Origin: an uncultured Litoreibacter sp.
GTDB taxonomy: Bacteria; Pseudomonadota; Alphaproteobacteria; Rhodobacterales; Rhodobacteraceae
Direction: 5' to 3'
Length of the DNA: 64,000 bases
Assembly (NCBI RefSeq): GCF_947487515.1
Contig: NZ_CANKWO010000003.1
Coordinates: forward strand, 327,103 to 391,102
Of the stretch, positions 25,968 to 34,723 are shown piece by piece. Positions within the stretch are counted from its first letter, which is position 1, and every line of letters starts with the position of its first letter. The position numbers and the translations under genes are program-made. The notes beneath the pieces were generated by a model. It was not told where the DNA came from, made no database searches, and saw only the letters and a program-made list of their open reading frames with translations.

Positions 25968-28552
25968 ACGATATCTCAGTCGACCTTGGCCACAGACAAC
26001 TGCGCGCAGTCGATTTGCGGGGCATTTTCGGAGAGGGCCTAGAGCAGCTTCCCATGGTGCTGCGGTTATTGTGCGAGAACCACATTCGAACGGGAGGGGC
26101 CATTGCCCCAATGCTGAACGCCATGCGCGAACGGCAAAACAGCGGTTTCGAGTTTGAATTTCGCCCCAACCGATTGCTGATGCATGATACGACCTGTACG
26201 CCCGCTTTGGCTGATGTCGCAGGACTGCGCGATGCCGTCGCCGAGGCTGGCGGTGACCCGAGCATTCTGGCCCCGACACTTCCTGTAGATGTGTCCGTCG
26301 ATCATTCGTTGGCGGTTGATGTTTTCGCGTCGAAAAATGCGTTCCTGCAAAATGCGAAGAACGAATATGAGCGCAACTCCGAGCGCTATGCCTTCATGAA
26401 ATGGGCCTCTCAAACCATGGATGGGGTGCGTGTTCATCCGCCTGGCACTGGTATCATGCACACGATCAACCTTGAGCAACTCGCGACAGTGCTGGACGTC
26501 AGTGAAGACGGGTTTGCGCATCCCGATATGCTGCTGGGAACCGACAGCCACACCCCGATGATCAACGGCATCGGGGTTATGGCTTGGGGCGTGGGCGGAC
26601 TAGAAGCCGAAAGCGTTATGTTCGGGCAAACCGTGTTCCTTGCGGTTCCAAGAACTGTTGGCGTGCGTCTGACGGGGCAATTGCCCGCCGGCAGCTTTGC
26701 CACCGACCTTGCTCTGGAGCTGACCCACCGGTTGCGCGAAATGGACGTAACGAGTGAGTTTGTGGAGTTCTTTGGCCCCGGCGTGTCCACGCTAAACGCA
26801 GATTCCCGTGCAGTGGTGGCCAATATGGCACCTGAATATGGGGCGTCGACGGGGTATTTCCCAGTGGACAGCACGACAGTAGATTACTTGATGCGCACAG
26901 GGCGGGATCCACAGCATTGCGCCAGCATTGAGCCGGTTTATCGGGCCATGGGGCTTTGGTTCGACCCTGCGGCTTGCCCGCACTACGACCGCGTTCTGGA
27001 GCTGGATCTTGCGACGGTGTCTTCGGTTATTTCTGGGCCGCGCCGCCCGCAAGACCGATGCGCACCAGGGGAGGCGGCTGAACGGGTTGAAGCCGCAATC
27101 GGGCGGCCGTTGGAGACCGCGAAAACGGCCCCAGACCACTTGCCCGATGGCGCGGTCGGTATCGCAGCGATCACCAGCTGTACCAACACCTCTGACCCCG
27201 CGTTGCTTGTCGCGGCAGGCATTTTGGCACGCAACGCGCGGGCAAGAGGCTTAACATCCGCGCCGTGGGTGAAAACATCCTTGGCGCCTGGATCGCCTTC
27301 GGCGCGCAGCTTGCTGCGAAAATCGGGGCTGGATGACGATTTATCGGCCCTTGGGTTCGACGTCGTCGGGCATGGCTGCACAACATGTATTGGCAATTCA
27401 GGACCGTTGCCGCCGGTGATCGAGCAAGGGCTGACGGACGGTAAGGCGGTCGCAGCGGTCTTGTCGGGCAACCGGAATTTTCCCGGTCGCGTCCACCCAA
27501 AACTTGACCTCGGGTTTCTAGCGTCTCCGCCTATGGTCGTTGCCTATGCATTGAAGGGAAACTTGCATGGGGATATCCAGTCTGACCCTCTTGGGGTTGG
27601 ATCAGACGGGGAAGAGGTCTTTTTGTCCGACGTTTGGCCTGCGCCAGACGACATCCAGCGCGAGATTGCCAACGCCCTTCACGCAAGCGATGTGCCGGAA
27701 GCTTTCGCTTCTGCGGGGAACAGTGCGGCGTGGGACGCAATCTTTGCCCCAAGTACACAGCAGTTCCCTTGGGACGAGGCGTCACGCTACCTCAGACGAC
27801 CAAAGTTCGCCTCGCGCGCGCAAACATCCCGTTTGGGCCGGTATGAGGCCAAGCCTTTGATGGTGCTCGGGAATGACATAACCACCGACCATATTTCGCC
27901 TGCCGGTGCGATCTCCGCCGACAGCGCCGCAGGAAAATGGTTGATCGCGCGCGGCGCGGCACAGGACGATCTGAATGTTTATGCGGCCTATCGCGGAAAT
28001 TGGGAGGTCATGCTGCGCGGGTTGTTCACCAACAGGTTGGTTCGCAATCAACTGCAAGCTGGTTTGGCGCCCTCCGAAACGGTGCTGGAGGACGGGCGGA
28101 CATTGCCGGTTTTTGAGGCAGCCATCGAGCTGTCTCAGAGTGGTCAGAATGCCATTTTGCTGGCTGGCGAGCGCTACGGCATGGGCTCCAGCCGCGATTG
28201 GGCGGCCAAAGGACTGGCTCTTTTAGGCGTCAGAGCAGTGGTTGCACGCAGCTTTGAACGTATTCATCGTTGCAATCTGATCGGCATGGGTATTTTGCCG
28301 CTTCGGATTGAAGATGACTTTGAGCCCCATTCTGCCGGGATAACCGCCTCTGATAAATTCACTATCGATGTGCCCAGTGAGACATTGACCATCGGGCAGA
28401 GAATCCCAGTTCAGATATCGCGATCCAATGGCTTGGTGGACGAAATTTCGTGCTGTGCGGCGGTGGAAACTCAACAGGATTTGGACCTGCTTCGCCAAGG
28501 AGGAGTATTGCCCAATATTCTATCGTCCTGTCTGGATGATAAGCAGGAATAA
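25964..28552 (+). CDS. Aconitase-family hydratase, AcnA type
   Basis: 862 residues, 4Fe-4S hydro-lyase. The cluster cysteines are C406 (T-S-C-T-N) and C472/C475 (G-C-T-T-C-I-G-N-S-G). N-terminal V-D-V-S-V-D-H-S and G-T-D-S-H-T are conserved. The C-terminal swivel domain has G-S-S-R-D-W-A-A-K-G near 740, with the catalytic serine. It is about 30 residues shorter than the housekeeping AcnA of this group and is the last gene of the tct cluster. It is therefore probably a dedicated enzyme for a citrate-like or isocitrate-like substrate rather than the TCA-cycle copy. The substrate is unknown. Confidence 0.87.
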   Translation: MNDISVDLGHRQLRAVDLRGIFGEGLEQLPMVLRLLCENHIRTGGAIAPMLNAMRERQNSGFEFEFRPNRLLMHDTTCTPALADVAGLRDAVAEAGGDPSILAPTLPVDVSVDHSLAVDVFASKNAFLQNAKNEYERNSERYAFMKWASQTMDGVRVHPPGTGIMHTINLEQLATVLDVSEDGFAHPDMLLGTDSHTPMINGIGVMAWGVGGLEAESVMFGQTVFLAVPRTVGVRLTGQLPAGSFATDLALELTHRLREMDVTSEFVEFFGPGVSTLNADSRAVVANMAPEYGASTGYFPVDSTTVDYLMRTGRDPQHCASIEPVYRAMGLWFDPAACPHYDRVLELDLATVSSVISGPRRPQDRCAPGEAAERVEAAIGRPLETAKTAPDHLPDGAVGIAAITSCTNTSDPALLVAAGILARNARARGLTSAPWVKTSLAPGSPSARSLLRKSGLDDDLSALGFDVVGHGCTTCIGNSGPLPPVIEQGLTDGKAVAAVLSGNRNFPGRVHPKLDLGFLASPPMVVAYALKGNLHGDIQSDPLGVGSDGEEVFLSDVWPAPDDIQREIANALHASDVPEAFASAGNSAAWDAIFAPSTQQFPWDEASRYLRRPKFASRAQTSRLGRYEAKPLMVLGNDITTDHISPAGAISADSAAGKWLIARGAAQDDLNVYAAYRGNWEVMLRGLFTNRLVRNQLQAGLAPSETVLEDGRTLPVFEAAIELSQSGQNAILLAGERYGMGSSRDWAAKGLALLGVRAVVARSFERIHRCNLIGMGILPLRIEDDFEPHSAGITASDKFTIDVPSETLTIGQRIPVQISRSNGLVDEISCCAAVETQQDLDLLRQGGVLPNILSSCLDDKQE

Positions 28553-28645
28553 TGAGCGGCTCAAAATAACTACTCATTTGCGTTTAATTGATTGGCATCT
28601 CATAGTGGTCCTCAGCTATTAAAAGTATTTAATCAGGCCGAGCGC

Positions 28646-29377
28646 ATGTCAGCTAAACAAAAAATCTACGCTAGGTTCGTGGAAGATATCCGCAGCGGCG
28701 AGATCCCGATCGGATCGCAACTCCCGACTGAGAAGGTGATTGCCGCCGAATTCTCTGTCAGCCGCTCAACGGTTCAAGCCGTGATGACGCGACTTGCAAA
28801 TGAAGGGATCGTCAAGCGTCAGGCAGGGCGGGGAACTTTCGCGTCGCGCGTTGATGACGACATGTCAGTCAAAGTTGCCTTGGATATTCACAACATCCAG
28901 TCCTTTGAAAACGAGATGGCAGTGGCTGGCGATCGTGTCTCCTACAAATTGGTGTCGTTCACCAAAACCCCGTCGCTGCAACGTGTGGCCCGCAAACTTG
29001 ATGTGGCGCAGGGTACGGAAGTTCGATGCCTCTATCGATTGAGATTTGTGGATGACAATTGCATTGGCTCTGAGGTGAGGTATTTGTCCCCCATGATCGA
29101 TTGGGACGTGTCCTTGGCCGCGCTGGAAACCCAAGGCGGCCACCAGATTATTCAAGAAGGCTTGGGGCTGCGCATTGGGCGAATTGACGCCGCCTTGCGC
29201 GCAGTCTGTGCGAATGAAACGCAGGCACAGGATATGGAGGTCGCCTTGGGCGCGCCGCTCTTGGTGCGATCACATACGATCATTTCCGACGAGGAGCGGG
29301 TCATCTTATATGGCGAGTCCTTTTATGTGGAACCCTTCTCCTTCCGCTACACGGCCAATGTGGCGGGCCATAGCTAA
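28646..29377 (+). CDS. GntR/HutC-family regulator with UTRA domain
   Basis: 243 residues from the ATG at 28646. N-terminal winged helix (L-P-T-E-K-V-I-A-A-E-F-S-V-S-R-S-T-V-Q-A-V-M) at ~20-70. The C-terminal UTRA ligand domain runs from ~90 to 235, with the usual R-L-R-F-V-D and E-R-V-I-L-Y-G-E-S-F-Y. It follows the aconitase gene by 93 bp and converges with the amidohydrolase gene with a 4-bp overlap. It could control the lactonase-TRAP genes, the tct cluster or both; the ligand is probably a sugar acid or carboxylate. Confidence 0.9.
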   Translation: MSAKQKIYARFVEDIRSGEIPIGSQLPTEKVIAAEFSVSRSTVQAVMTRLANEGIVKRQAGRGTFASRVDDDMSVKVALDIHNIQSFENEMAVAGDRVSYKLVSFTKTPSLQRVARKLDVAQGTEVRCLYRLRFVDDNCIGSEVRYLSPMIDWDVSLAALETQGGHQIIQEGLGLRIGRIDAALRAVCANETQAQDMEVALGAPLLVRSHTIISDEERVILYGESFYVEPFSFRYTANVAGHS

Positions 29378-30240
29378 AACCCGAACAGAGAATTCGCGGT
29401 ATCACTCGTAATCTCTTGAAATATTGAATCATTTCCTGACCACTTGCGGATATTGTCCAAGCTGGCGTTGTCGTCAATAGCCATGAAAGGTTCTATCTCG
29501 CTTAGCGGTCGCTGCGCCCTTTCGGATGATTTCCCAGTATGAGGCCAGTCGCTGCCCCAGATCACCCGCCCGCGCGCCGCGGCAAATAATGTCGGTGCGA
29601 CATCATCAAGTGCCGATGTCGTCGAGGCGTAATCGATGGCCCTGCAGGCCCCTGATGCTTTGAGGATGACATTGGGTAAACTGAGGACCTCCAAGAGGCC
29701 GGCAAGCTCTTCGTCTCTTGTAGGGCTTGATGTTTTTAGACCCGCAAAATGATCCAAGATCACCGGACGTCCTAATGACTTGAATGTTTCTGCCATGGCG
29801 ATGGTCACCTTGATCGGCAGAAAGACTTGCAGCATTAAATCTGTTCCAGCCATCGTGCGCGAGATTTCTTGCAGCTGGCGCTCGACGTCCTCAATGGCGT
29901 TCACCCCTGCGGTCTTCAAATTTGCGCGCAGGCCACGAATTCCTTCACCCCAAAGCGCATCGAGATCTTCCTTAGATGTCGATGCGGGAGAGATCACACA
30001 AACACCCCGCGTGCAGTCTTGCCCCCGCTCACTGACGGCCCGAAGCGTGGGGCGATTGTCGGTTCCATGGGGGCTGGGTTGAACGATGACCGCGTTCTGC
30101 CCACCGATTCGTCCCAGATGATTTGCAAGATCAGCGACGTTTGCCGGCCCAGGTGTGTAGGAGCGAGACGCGTCCAGCGGATATTTTTCTGGTGCGAAAA
30201 CATGAACATGGGCGTCGGTGATTGGGAAATGAGTGGTCAT
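29374..30240 (-). CDS. Amidohydrolase-superfamily lactonase (LigI/COG3618-like)
   Basis: 288 residues, TIM barrel. The metal-site opening is I-T-D-A-H-V-H-V-F at ~7-15, the barrel has I-L-D-H-F-A-G, and the catalytic aspartate lies in I-W-G-S-D-W-P-H near 232. The closest known activities in this group are 2-pyrone-4,6-dicarboxylate lactonase, L-fuconolactonase and galactarolactone isomerase. It is divergent from an SMP-30 lactonase across 80 bp, so two lactone-handling enzymes share one promoter region. The substrate is unproven. Confidence 0.85.
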   Translation of the reverse strand: MTTHFPITDAHVHVFAPEKYPLDASRSYTPGPANVADLANHLGRIGGQNAVIVQPSPHGTDNRPTLRAVSERGQDCTRGVCVISPASTSKEDLDALWGEGIRGLRANLKTAGVNAIEDVERQLQEISRTMAGTDLMLQVFLPIKVTIAMAETFKSLGRPVILDHFAGLKTSSPTRDEELAGLLEVLSLPNVILKASGACRAIDYASTTSALDDVAPTLFAAARGRVIWGSDWPHTGKSSERAQRPLSEIEPFMAIDDNASLDNIRKWSGNDSIFQEITSDTANSLFGF

Positions 30241-30320
30241 TTTGGAAAAAGACTACCTTTTTTGTTGATCTGATATTAATTTTGCATTTACCCTACGTCA
30301 AAAGCAATCCAGAGAGTCAC

Positions 30321-31244
30321 ATGTTTTTCGCAGCACCAGATGAAATTACAGCAGATGTTTTTGCCAGAGTGCCCTCTGAGTTCGAGCCGAAATCATCCTC
30401 GGCTTGGGCGGACGTGCAACATCCTGGCAAACGCTTTCGGGCTTTTCTGGAAGGGCCGTCATTTGACCGTGATGGAAACCTCTACTGCGTCGACATCTGT
30501 CACGGCCGGATTCTGCGGTGCGACCCAAAGGGCGAGTTCACGGTCGCGGCGGATTATGATGGGGAACCCAACGGGCTGAAAATCCATAAGGACGGGCGCA
30601 TTTTCATCGCCGATCATGCGCATGGCATCATGGTTATGGATCCGGTGTCAGGGAAGGTGGAGAAGTTCATCACCCGCCCCGGATTGGAGCAATTCCACGG
30701 CGTCAATGATCTGTGCTTTGCGTCCAACGGAGACCTCTATTTTACCGATCAAGGACAAAGCGGACTTCACGCGCCTTATGGGCGGCTGTTCTGCTATCGG
30801 ACCAACGGTGAGCTTGATTGTCTGATTTCCAACATACCGAGCCCGAACGGGCTGGTGTTCAACGAAACGGAACAACAGCTTTACCTCGCTGTTACACGCA
30901 TGAACGCCGTATGGCGCGTGCGATTTCTCCCGGGTGGCCGGACCGTCGTAAAAACCGGTACGTTCATTCAGCTATCGGGCGGGCTTGCAGGTCCGGACGG
31001 TCTGGCGCTCGGAGAGGGTGGAGAACTGATCATCGGCCACATGGGGCTGGGCACCGTATGGGTAATGTCACGGCTGGGAGAGCCGATGTTACGGATCAAA
31101 TCACCCGAAGGAATACTGACAGCTAATTGCGCATTTGGCGGGCCGGAGGGGCGCCACTTGTACATCACCGAAGCCGAAACATCGACGATTCTGCGGGCAG
31201 AACTGCCTTTTGCAGGGAAAAAAATGTTTTCCCATATGGACTGA
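30321..31244 (+). CDS. SMP-30/gluconolactonase-family lactone hydrolase
   Basis: 307 residues from the ATG at 30321; an upstream extension to 30222 has no family support. Six-bladed beta-propeller with the metal-site pattern: Glu in F-L-E-G-P-S-F-D (~50), Asn in V-N-D-L-C-F (~132), and Asn/Asp in S-P-N-G-L-V-F and G-P-D-G-L-A-L (~235). No signal peptide, so it is cytosolic. The TRAP genes follow 35 bp later on the same strand. It probably opens a sugar lactone imported or formed by this cluster. Confidence 0.88.
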   Translation: MFFAAPDEITADVFARVPSEFEPKSSSAWADVQHPGKRFRAFLEGPSFDRDGNLYCVDICHGRILRCDPKGEFTVAADYDGEPNGLKIHKDGRIFIADHAHGIMVMDPVSGKVEKFITRPGLEQFHGVNDLCFASNGDLYFTDQGQSGLHAPYGRLFCYRTNGELDCLISNIPSPNGLVFNETEQQLYLAVTRMNAVWRVRFLPGGRTVVKTGTFIQLSGGLAGPDGLALGEGGELIIGHMGLGTVWVMSRLGEPMLRIKSPEGILTANCAFGGPEGRHLYITEAETSTILRAELPFAGKKMFSHMD

Positions 31245-31279
31245 ATACTGCCGCATGGGACGGCAAAAGGGAGGAAGAT

Positions 31280-31822
31280 GTGATCAAGAAACTGGATGGG
31301 CTACTGTCCGCAATAGAAGTGTGGTCAATGGTGGCCTTGACCTTGCTCGGGTTGGCATTCGCCTTCCTGCAGGTCGTGCTGCGCTACGTGTTCAACACAG
31401 GTATTCACTGGCTGGAAGCTGGGTTGGTCACGGCGCTGATTTGGGCCATGTTGATCGGCTCAGTTCGCGCGGTGCGTGAGGGCTATCACCCGCGTGTGGA
31501 GCTTCTGCCCAATCTTGTCGGCGAGAAGGCCCGTGCCGTTCTCAACTTTCTGGCAATAGGCGGGGCCTTTCTTTTGGCCTGCTTCTTCCTGTGGGACAGC
31601 ATTTTCTACGCGCGCTTCATCGATATGATTAACGCGCTTCATCCGGAGCTGGGGATCAAGCAAGTCTATCCCTTTCTAATCGTTCCCATCATCACCTTTA
31701 TGATGCTTATCCGCTACGGCTTGTTGGCTTGGGCACTTCTTTCAGAGCCCGCCAGCCATTCACCAGATGCGACTTTCAGAAAACAGGTCGGTGACACATC
31801 CGACAAGGGGATCGTAGACTGA
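31280..31822 (+). CDS. TRAP transporter small permease (DctQ type)
   Basis: 180 residues with four transmembrane helices. The start is a GTG at 31280 directly behind GGGAGGAAG; the longer frame upstream overlaps the lactonase and is not coding. The family motif R-Y-V-F-N-T-G-I-H-W-L-E-A is at ~38-50. It forms the membrane complex with the large permease, which starts on the last base of this gene. Confidence 0.92.
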   Translation: MIKKLDGLLSAIEVWSMVALTLLGLAFAFLQVVLRYVFNTGIHWLEAGLVTALIWAMLIGSVRAVREGYHPRVELLPNLVGEKARAVLNFLAIGGAFLLACFFLWDSIFYARFIDMINALHPELGIKQVYPFLIVPIITFMMLIRYGLLAWALLSEPASHSPDATFRKQVGDTSDKGIVD

Positions 31823-33141
31823 TGGCCTTTATAACTCTCATACTCATATTCTTCGTCATCATCGCGGTGGGCGCGCCGATTGCGGTTGCACTTGGTGGTT
31901 CTGCCCTGATTGCGTCGATGCTGTTCTCACCGATCCCAGACGGGATTGTGGGGCAGAAGGTTTTCTCTAACCTGAACCACTTCACTTTGATGGCCATTCC
32001 GTTTTTCTTCCTCGCCGCAGGGCTGATGGAGAAGGGTGGGTTGGTTCAACGTTTGGTCTCGCTTGCGCAGGCCATGGTTGGTCACCTTCGTGCGGGCCTT
32101 GGGATGACTACTGTTCTGACCTGCATTTTCTTTGCGGCGATTTCAGGCTCCAGCCCTGCCACCGTCGCGGCTGTCGGTAACATTCTCTACCCGTCGCTGA
32201 TGAAAGAGGGATACTCGCCGAAATACGCTGTGGGCGCTTTGGCGACCTCTGGCTCGATCGGCATTTTGATCCCGCCGTCAATTCCACTGATCCTTTATGG
32301 GTTCGTAACCGAGACTTCGATCCCTGCGCTGTTTTTGGCGGGCATCATTCCCGGCATCATCTACGGAGCTTTGCTCTTGTTCACGGCACGGTTCCTCGCG
32401 GCCCGTGAAGGCATCGAAGTTAAGCCAAAGGCCACCGGAAAAGAGCTGTCTCGGGCCTTTCGAACAAGCCTTCCCGCCCTGTCCCTGCCGGTATTCATCG
32501 TTTTTGGCATCTACGGGTTCCCAGAATTCGATCTGATGGGCATCTACTACGATGGCGGCGCGATCTTCACGCCGACAGAAGCAGCAGCCGTTGCCGCCGT
32601 GCTGGCGATGTTGATTGGTATGTTCATCTACCGCGAACTTTCCGTTCGGGATGTTCTGAAGATCACGGCGGAAACGGGTCCGCGTGTGGGGATGATTTTC
32701 TGGATCACCGCCAATGCGCTGCTCTTCGGGTTCTTCTTGACGAAAATCGGTTTGCCCGCCGCGATGGCACAAGCCGTGCTGGACATGAACCTGTCACCGA
32801 TCGTCTTCTTGCTTTGTGTGAACCTCTTGTTGGTGGTTGTCGGCTTCTTTCTTGAAGGTGTGCCAACCATTCTAATCTTTGCCCCGCTGTTGGTGCCTGC
32901 CGCGGAAACTCTGGGCATTGATCCTGTGCACTTTGCGATCATCATGGTGGTCAACATCGAGCTCGGGCTAATCACCCCGCCGGTTGGGATCAACCTATTC
33001 GTGGCAAGTTCCATCTCTGGCATCCCGCCTTTGCAAGTGTTCCGCGCAACCTTGCCGTGGATGGGGGCCACGATCATCACGCTGTTGCTCGTGACCTACG
33101 TTCCGACGCTTTCGCTTTTACTGCCCGGTCTCACACGTTGA
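31822..33141 (+). CDS. TRAP transporter large permease (DctM type)
   Basis: 439 residues, about 12 helices plus two re-entrant hairpins. Family motifs: A-I-S-G-S-S-P-A-T-V-A-A-V-G (first hairpin), I-G-I-L-I-P-P-S-I-P (~150), F-T-P-T-E-A-A-A-V-A-A-V (~250) and I-T-P-P-V-G-I-N-L-F (~390). Its ATG shares a base with the small permease stop. The stop codon lies inside a hairpin that precedes the binding-protein gene. Confidence 0.95.
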   Translation: MAFITLILIFFVIIAVGAPIAVALGGSALIASMLFSPIPDGIVGQKVFSNLNHFTLMAIPFFFLAAGLMEKGGLVQRLVSLAQAMVGHLRAGLGMTTVLTCIFFAAISGSSPATVAAVGNILYPSLMKEGYSPKYAVGALATSGSIGILIPPSIPLILYGFVTETSIPALFLAGIIPGIIYGALLLFTARFLAAREGIEVKPKATGKELSRAFRTSLPALSLPVFIVFGIYGFPEFDLMGIYYDGGAIFTPTEAAAVAAVLAMLIGMFIYRELSVRDVLKITAETGPRVGMIFWITANALLFGFFLTKIGLPAAMAQAVLDMNLSPIVFLLCVNLLLVVVGFFLEGVPTILIFAPLLVPAAETLGIDPVHFAIIMVVNIELGLITPPVGINLFVASSISGIPPLQVFRATLPWMGATIITLLLVTYVPTLSLLLPGLTR

Positions 33142-33147
33142 GACCGG
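33125..33147 (+). promoter_or_regulatory. Hairpin over the dctM-type stop codon
   Basis: Perfect 8-bp stem CCGGTCTC/GAGACCGG with a 7-nt loop that includes the stop codon (33139-33141). It lies 37 bp before the binding-protein gene. It may block degradation from the 3' side or adjust transcription into the binding-protein gene. Confidence 0.45.
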
Positions 33148-33184
33148 TTCAATCCCTGAGTTCAATTCTAACGGAGGAAGAAAA

Positions 33185-34186
33185 ATGCTCATACAATCCC
33201 TAAAATCAGCAGCCCTTACGGCGACGTTGTTGCTGGCGCCAGTTGCCGCTTCGGCACAGGTCCAGATGATCATGTCGAACGACAACAACAACAAAGGCCT
33301 GAAAGGCCAGACCTTTGACTATCTGGTCGGGCAGCTTGAAGAGCGCCTTGGCGATAAGATCAACGTCGAGATGCACCACAGTGGCACGCTTTTCGACCAG
33401 CAAAGCCAGATTCAAGGCCTGCAGCTGGGCGGCACGCATATTATTTCGCCGACAGCCGGCATCTATAGCACCGTCGAACCCAAGGTTGCCGCGTTGCAAC
33501 TGCCGTTCATGCTGAACACCCCTGAAAAGATTCAAGAAGCCGTCGCTGATCCGACCATTCGCGAAGCGATCATGCCTGGCTTGAACGGTCAGAACATCGA
33601 AATCGTTGCGGTTTGGATGAACGGACCTCGTGATCTGGGCTATAAGGCGCAAGATCCAATCCTGTTGCCCGAAGATGCAAAAGGGCTGAAAGTTCGCGTG
33701 CAGTCCGCGCCGATCTTCGTCAAAACATGGGAGGCCGTCGGAGCCAACCCAGTAGGGATCAACTGGTCCGAAGCCCCAACAGCCCTGCAGCAGGGTGTCA
33801 TTGATGCAGGCGAAGTGACGCCCAATTCATGGCGCGGCTCTTCTACATACCAGTTTGTAGATCACATCACGATGACGGATCACCAGTACTCCTTCTATCT
33901 GGTTGGTGCGAACAAACAGTGGTGGGACGGTATGTCTGCTGACGTGAAAACTGAAGTACAGGCAGCTTTGGCTGACGCTACAAAGTGGAACATGGCAAAG
34001 AACACCGAGATCAACGGTTCTGCAGCTGAGTTCATCGCAGGCGAAGGTGTTGGCGTACATTACCTCAATGACGAGCAACGTGCGGCTTGGGCCGAAGCAA
34101 TGAAGCCAGTTTGGGCAGAGCTGGGCAACGAACTTGTTGGCGATGAGGTCATGGACCGTCTGAAAACCATTGCAGGCGTGAACTAA
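33185..34186 (+). CDS. TRAP transporter substrate-binding protein (DctP type)
   Basis: 333 residues with a Sec signal peptide (M-L-I-Q-S-L-K-S-A-A-L-T-A-T-L-L-L-A-P-V, cut near A-S-A-Q). Mature protein has the DctP fold. The ligand arginine is expected in L-K-V-R-V-Q-S-A-P near 178 and the conserved A-L-Q-Q-G-V-I-D-A-G-E follows. CGGAGGAAG precedes the ATG. The neighbouring lactonases suggest a sugar acid, lactone or aromatic dicarboxylate ligand. A strong terminator ends the operon. Confidence 0.93.
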   Translation: MLIQSLKSAALTATLLLAPVAASAQVQMIMSNDNNNKGLKGQTFDYLVGQLEERLGDKINVEMHHSGTLFDQQSQIQGLQLGGTHIISPTAGIYSTVEPKVAALQLPFMLNTPEKIQEAVADPTIREAIMPGLNGQNIEIVAVWMNGPRDLGYKAQDPILLPEDAKGLKVRVQSAPIFVKTWEAVGANPVGINWSEAPTALQQGVIDAGEVTPNSWRGSSTYQFVDHITMTDHQYSFYLVGANKQWWDGMSADVKTEVQAALADATKWNMAKNTEINGSAAEFIAGEGVGVHYLNDEQRAAWAEAMKPVWAELGNELVGDEVMDRLKTIAGVN

Positions 34187-34210
34187 AACACCTCTTTCAC
34201 ATGACGTTAG

Positions 34211-34239
34211 AAGGCGGCTGGATTTCAGCCGCCTTTTTT
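34211..34239 (+). terminator. Rho-independent terminator after the TRAP operon
   Basis: Stem AGGCGGCTG/CAGCCGCCT with loop GATTT and a run of six T, 24 bp after the stop codon. Confidence 0.92.
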
Positions 34240-34457
34240 CGTTCCAGCAAAGAAATTTGTGGGCAGGCGGGCTGTGTTTGGCAAGGATCTGACCGCGTGA
34301 ATCCTGCATGGTGAGTCGGGGAAAATCGACTGCTTTGGGGCTGAATTGGCGATCATGTAAAGGTAACGTTAACACTTTTTGACATACGAAACCTTTAAAT
34401 ATTCTTTTATATATCAATTGGTAAGGGGTGAATTTTTCCACATTTTTCGAGAAGTTA

Positions 34458-34471
34458 TGCAACCGGTTGCA
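34458..34471. promoter_or_regulatory. LacI-type operator, copy 1
   Basis: Perfect palindrome TGCAACCGGTTGCA with a central CG, the hallmark of LacI-family sites. It lies 253 bp upstream of the sugar ABC transporter. The identical 14-mer occurs at 42034-42047 in front of iolD. A TTGACA box lies upstream at 34379. The regulator is probably the LacI-family protein at 37832. Confidence 0.75.
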
Positions 34472-34723
34472 AAAATGAATCTAACCGCTAATCTACCTTA
34501 AGTGACTACGTTGGAAGGCCGTCTGGTTCAGGCAAGGATTCACACGCAACCTGATTGTGACCTGCCGTGGAGGGAACTGATGAGACGGCTTTGCGCATCT
34601 GCGTCATGGAGGACTTAGACATCGCCTTCGGCGCATGAACGGGTCGAGATGGACTAATCGCCCTAATCGGGGCTCCCGGTATCAACAACTTCGTGCGCCG
34701 GGCACGGTTCTTGGGAGGAATAG
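34472..34723 (+). promoter_or_regulatory. Long leader before the sugar ABC transporter
   Basis: About 250 bp with no credible ORF between the operator and the binding-protein gene. It contains a paired GCCGTCT (34518-34524) and AGACGGC (34583-34589) enclosing ~58 nt. It ends in TTGGGAGGAATAG, a strong ribosome site. If transcription starts near the operator, the mRNA has an unusually long 5' leader. Confidence 0.4.
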
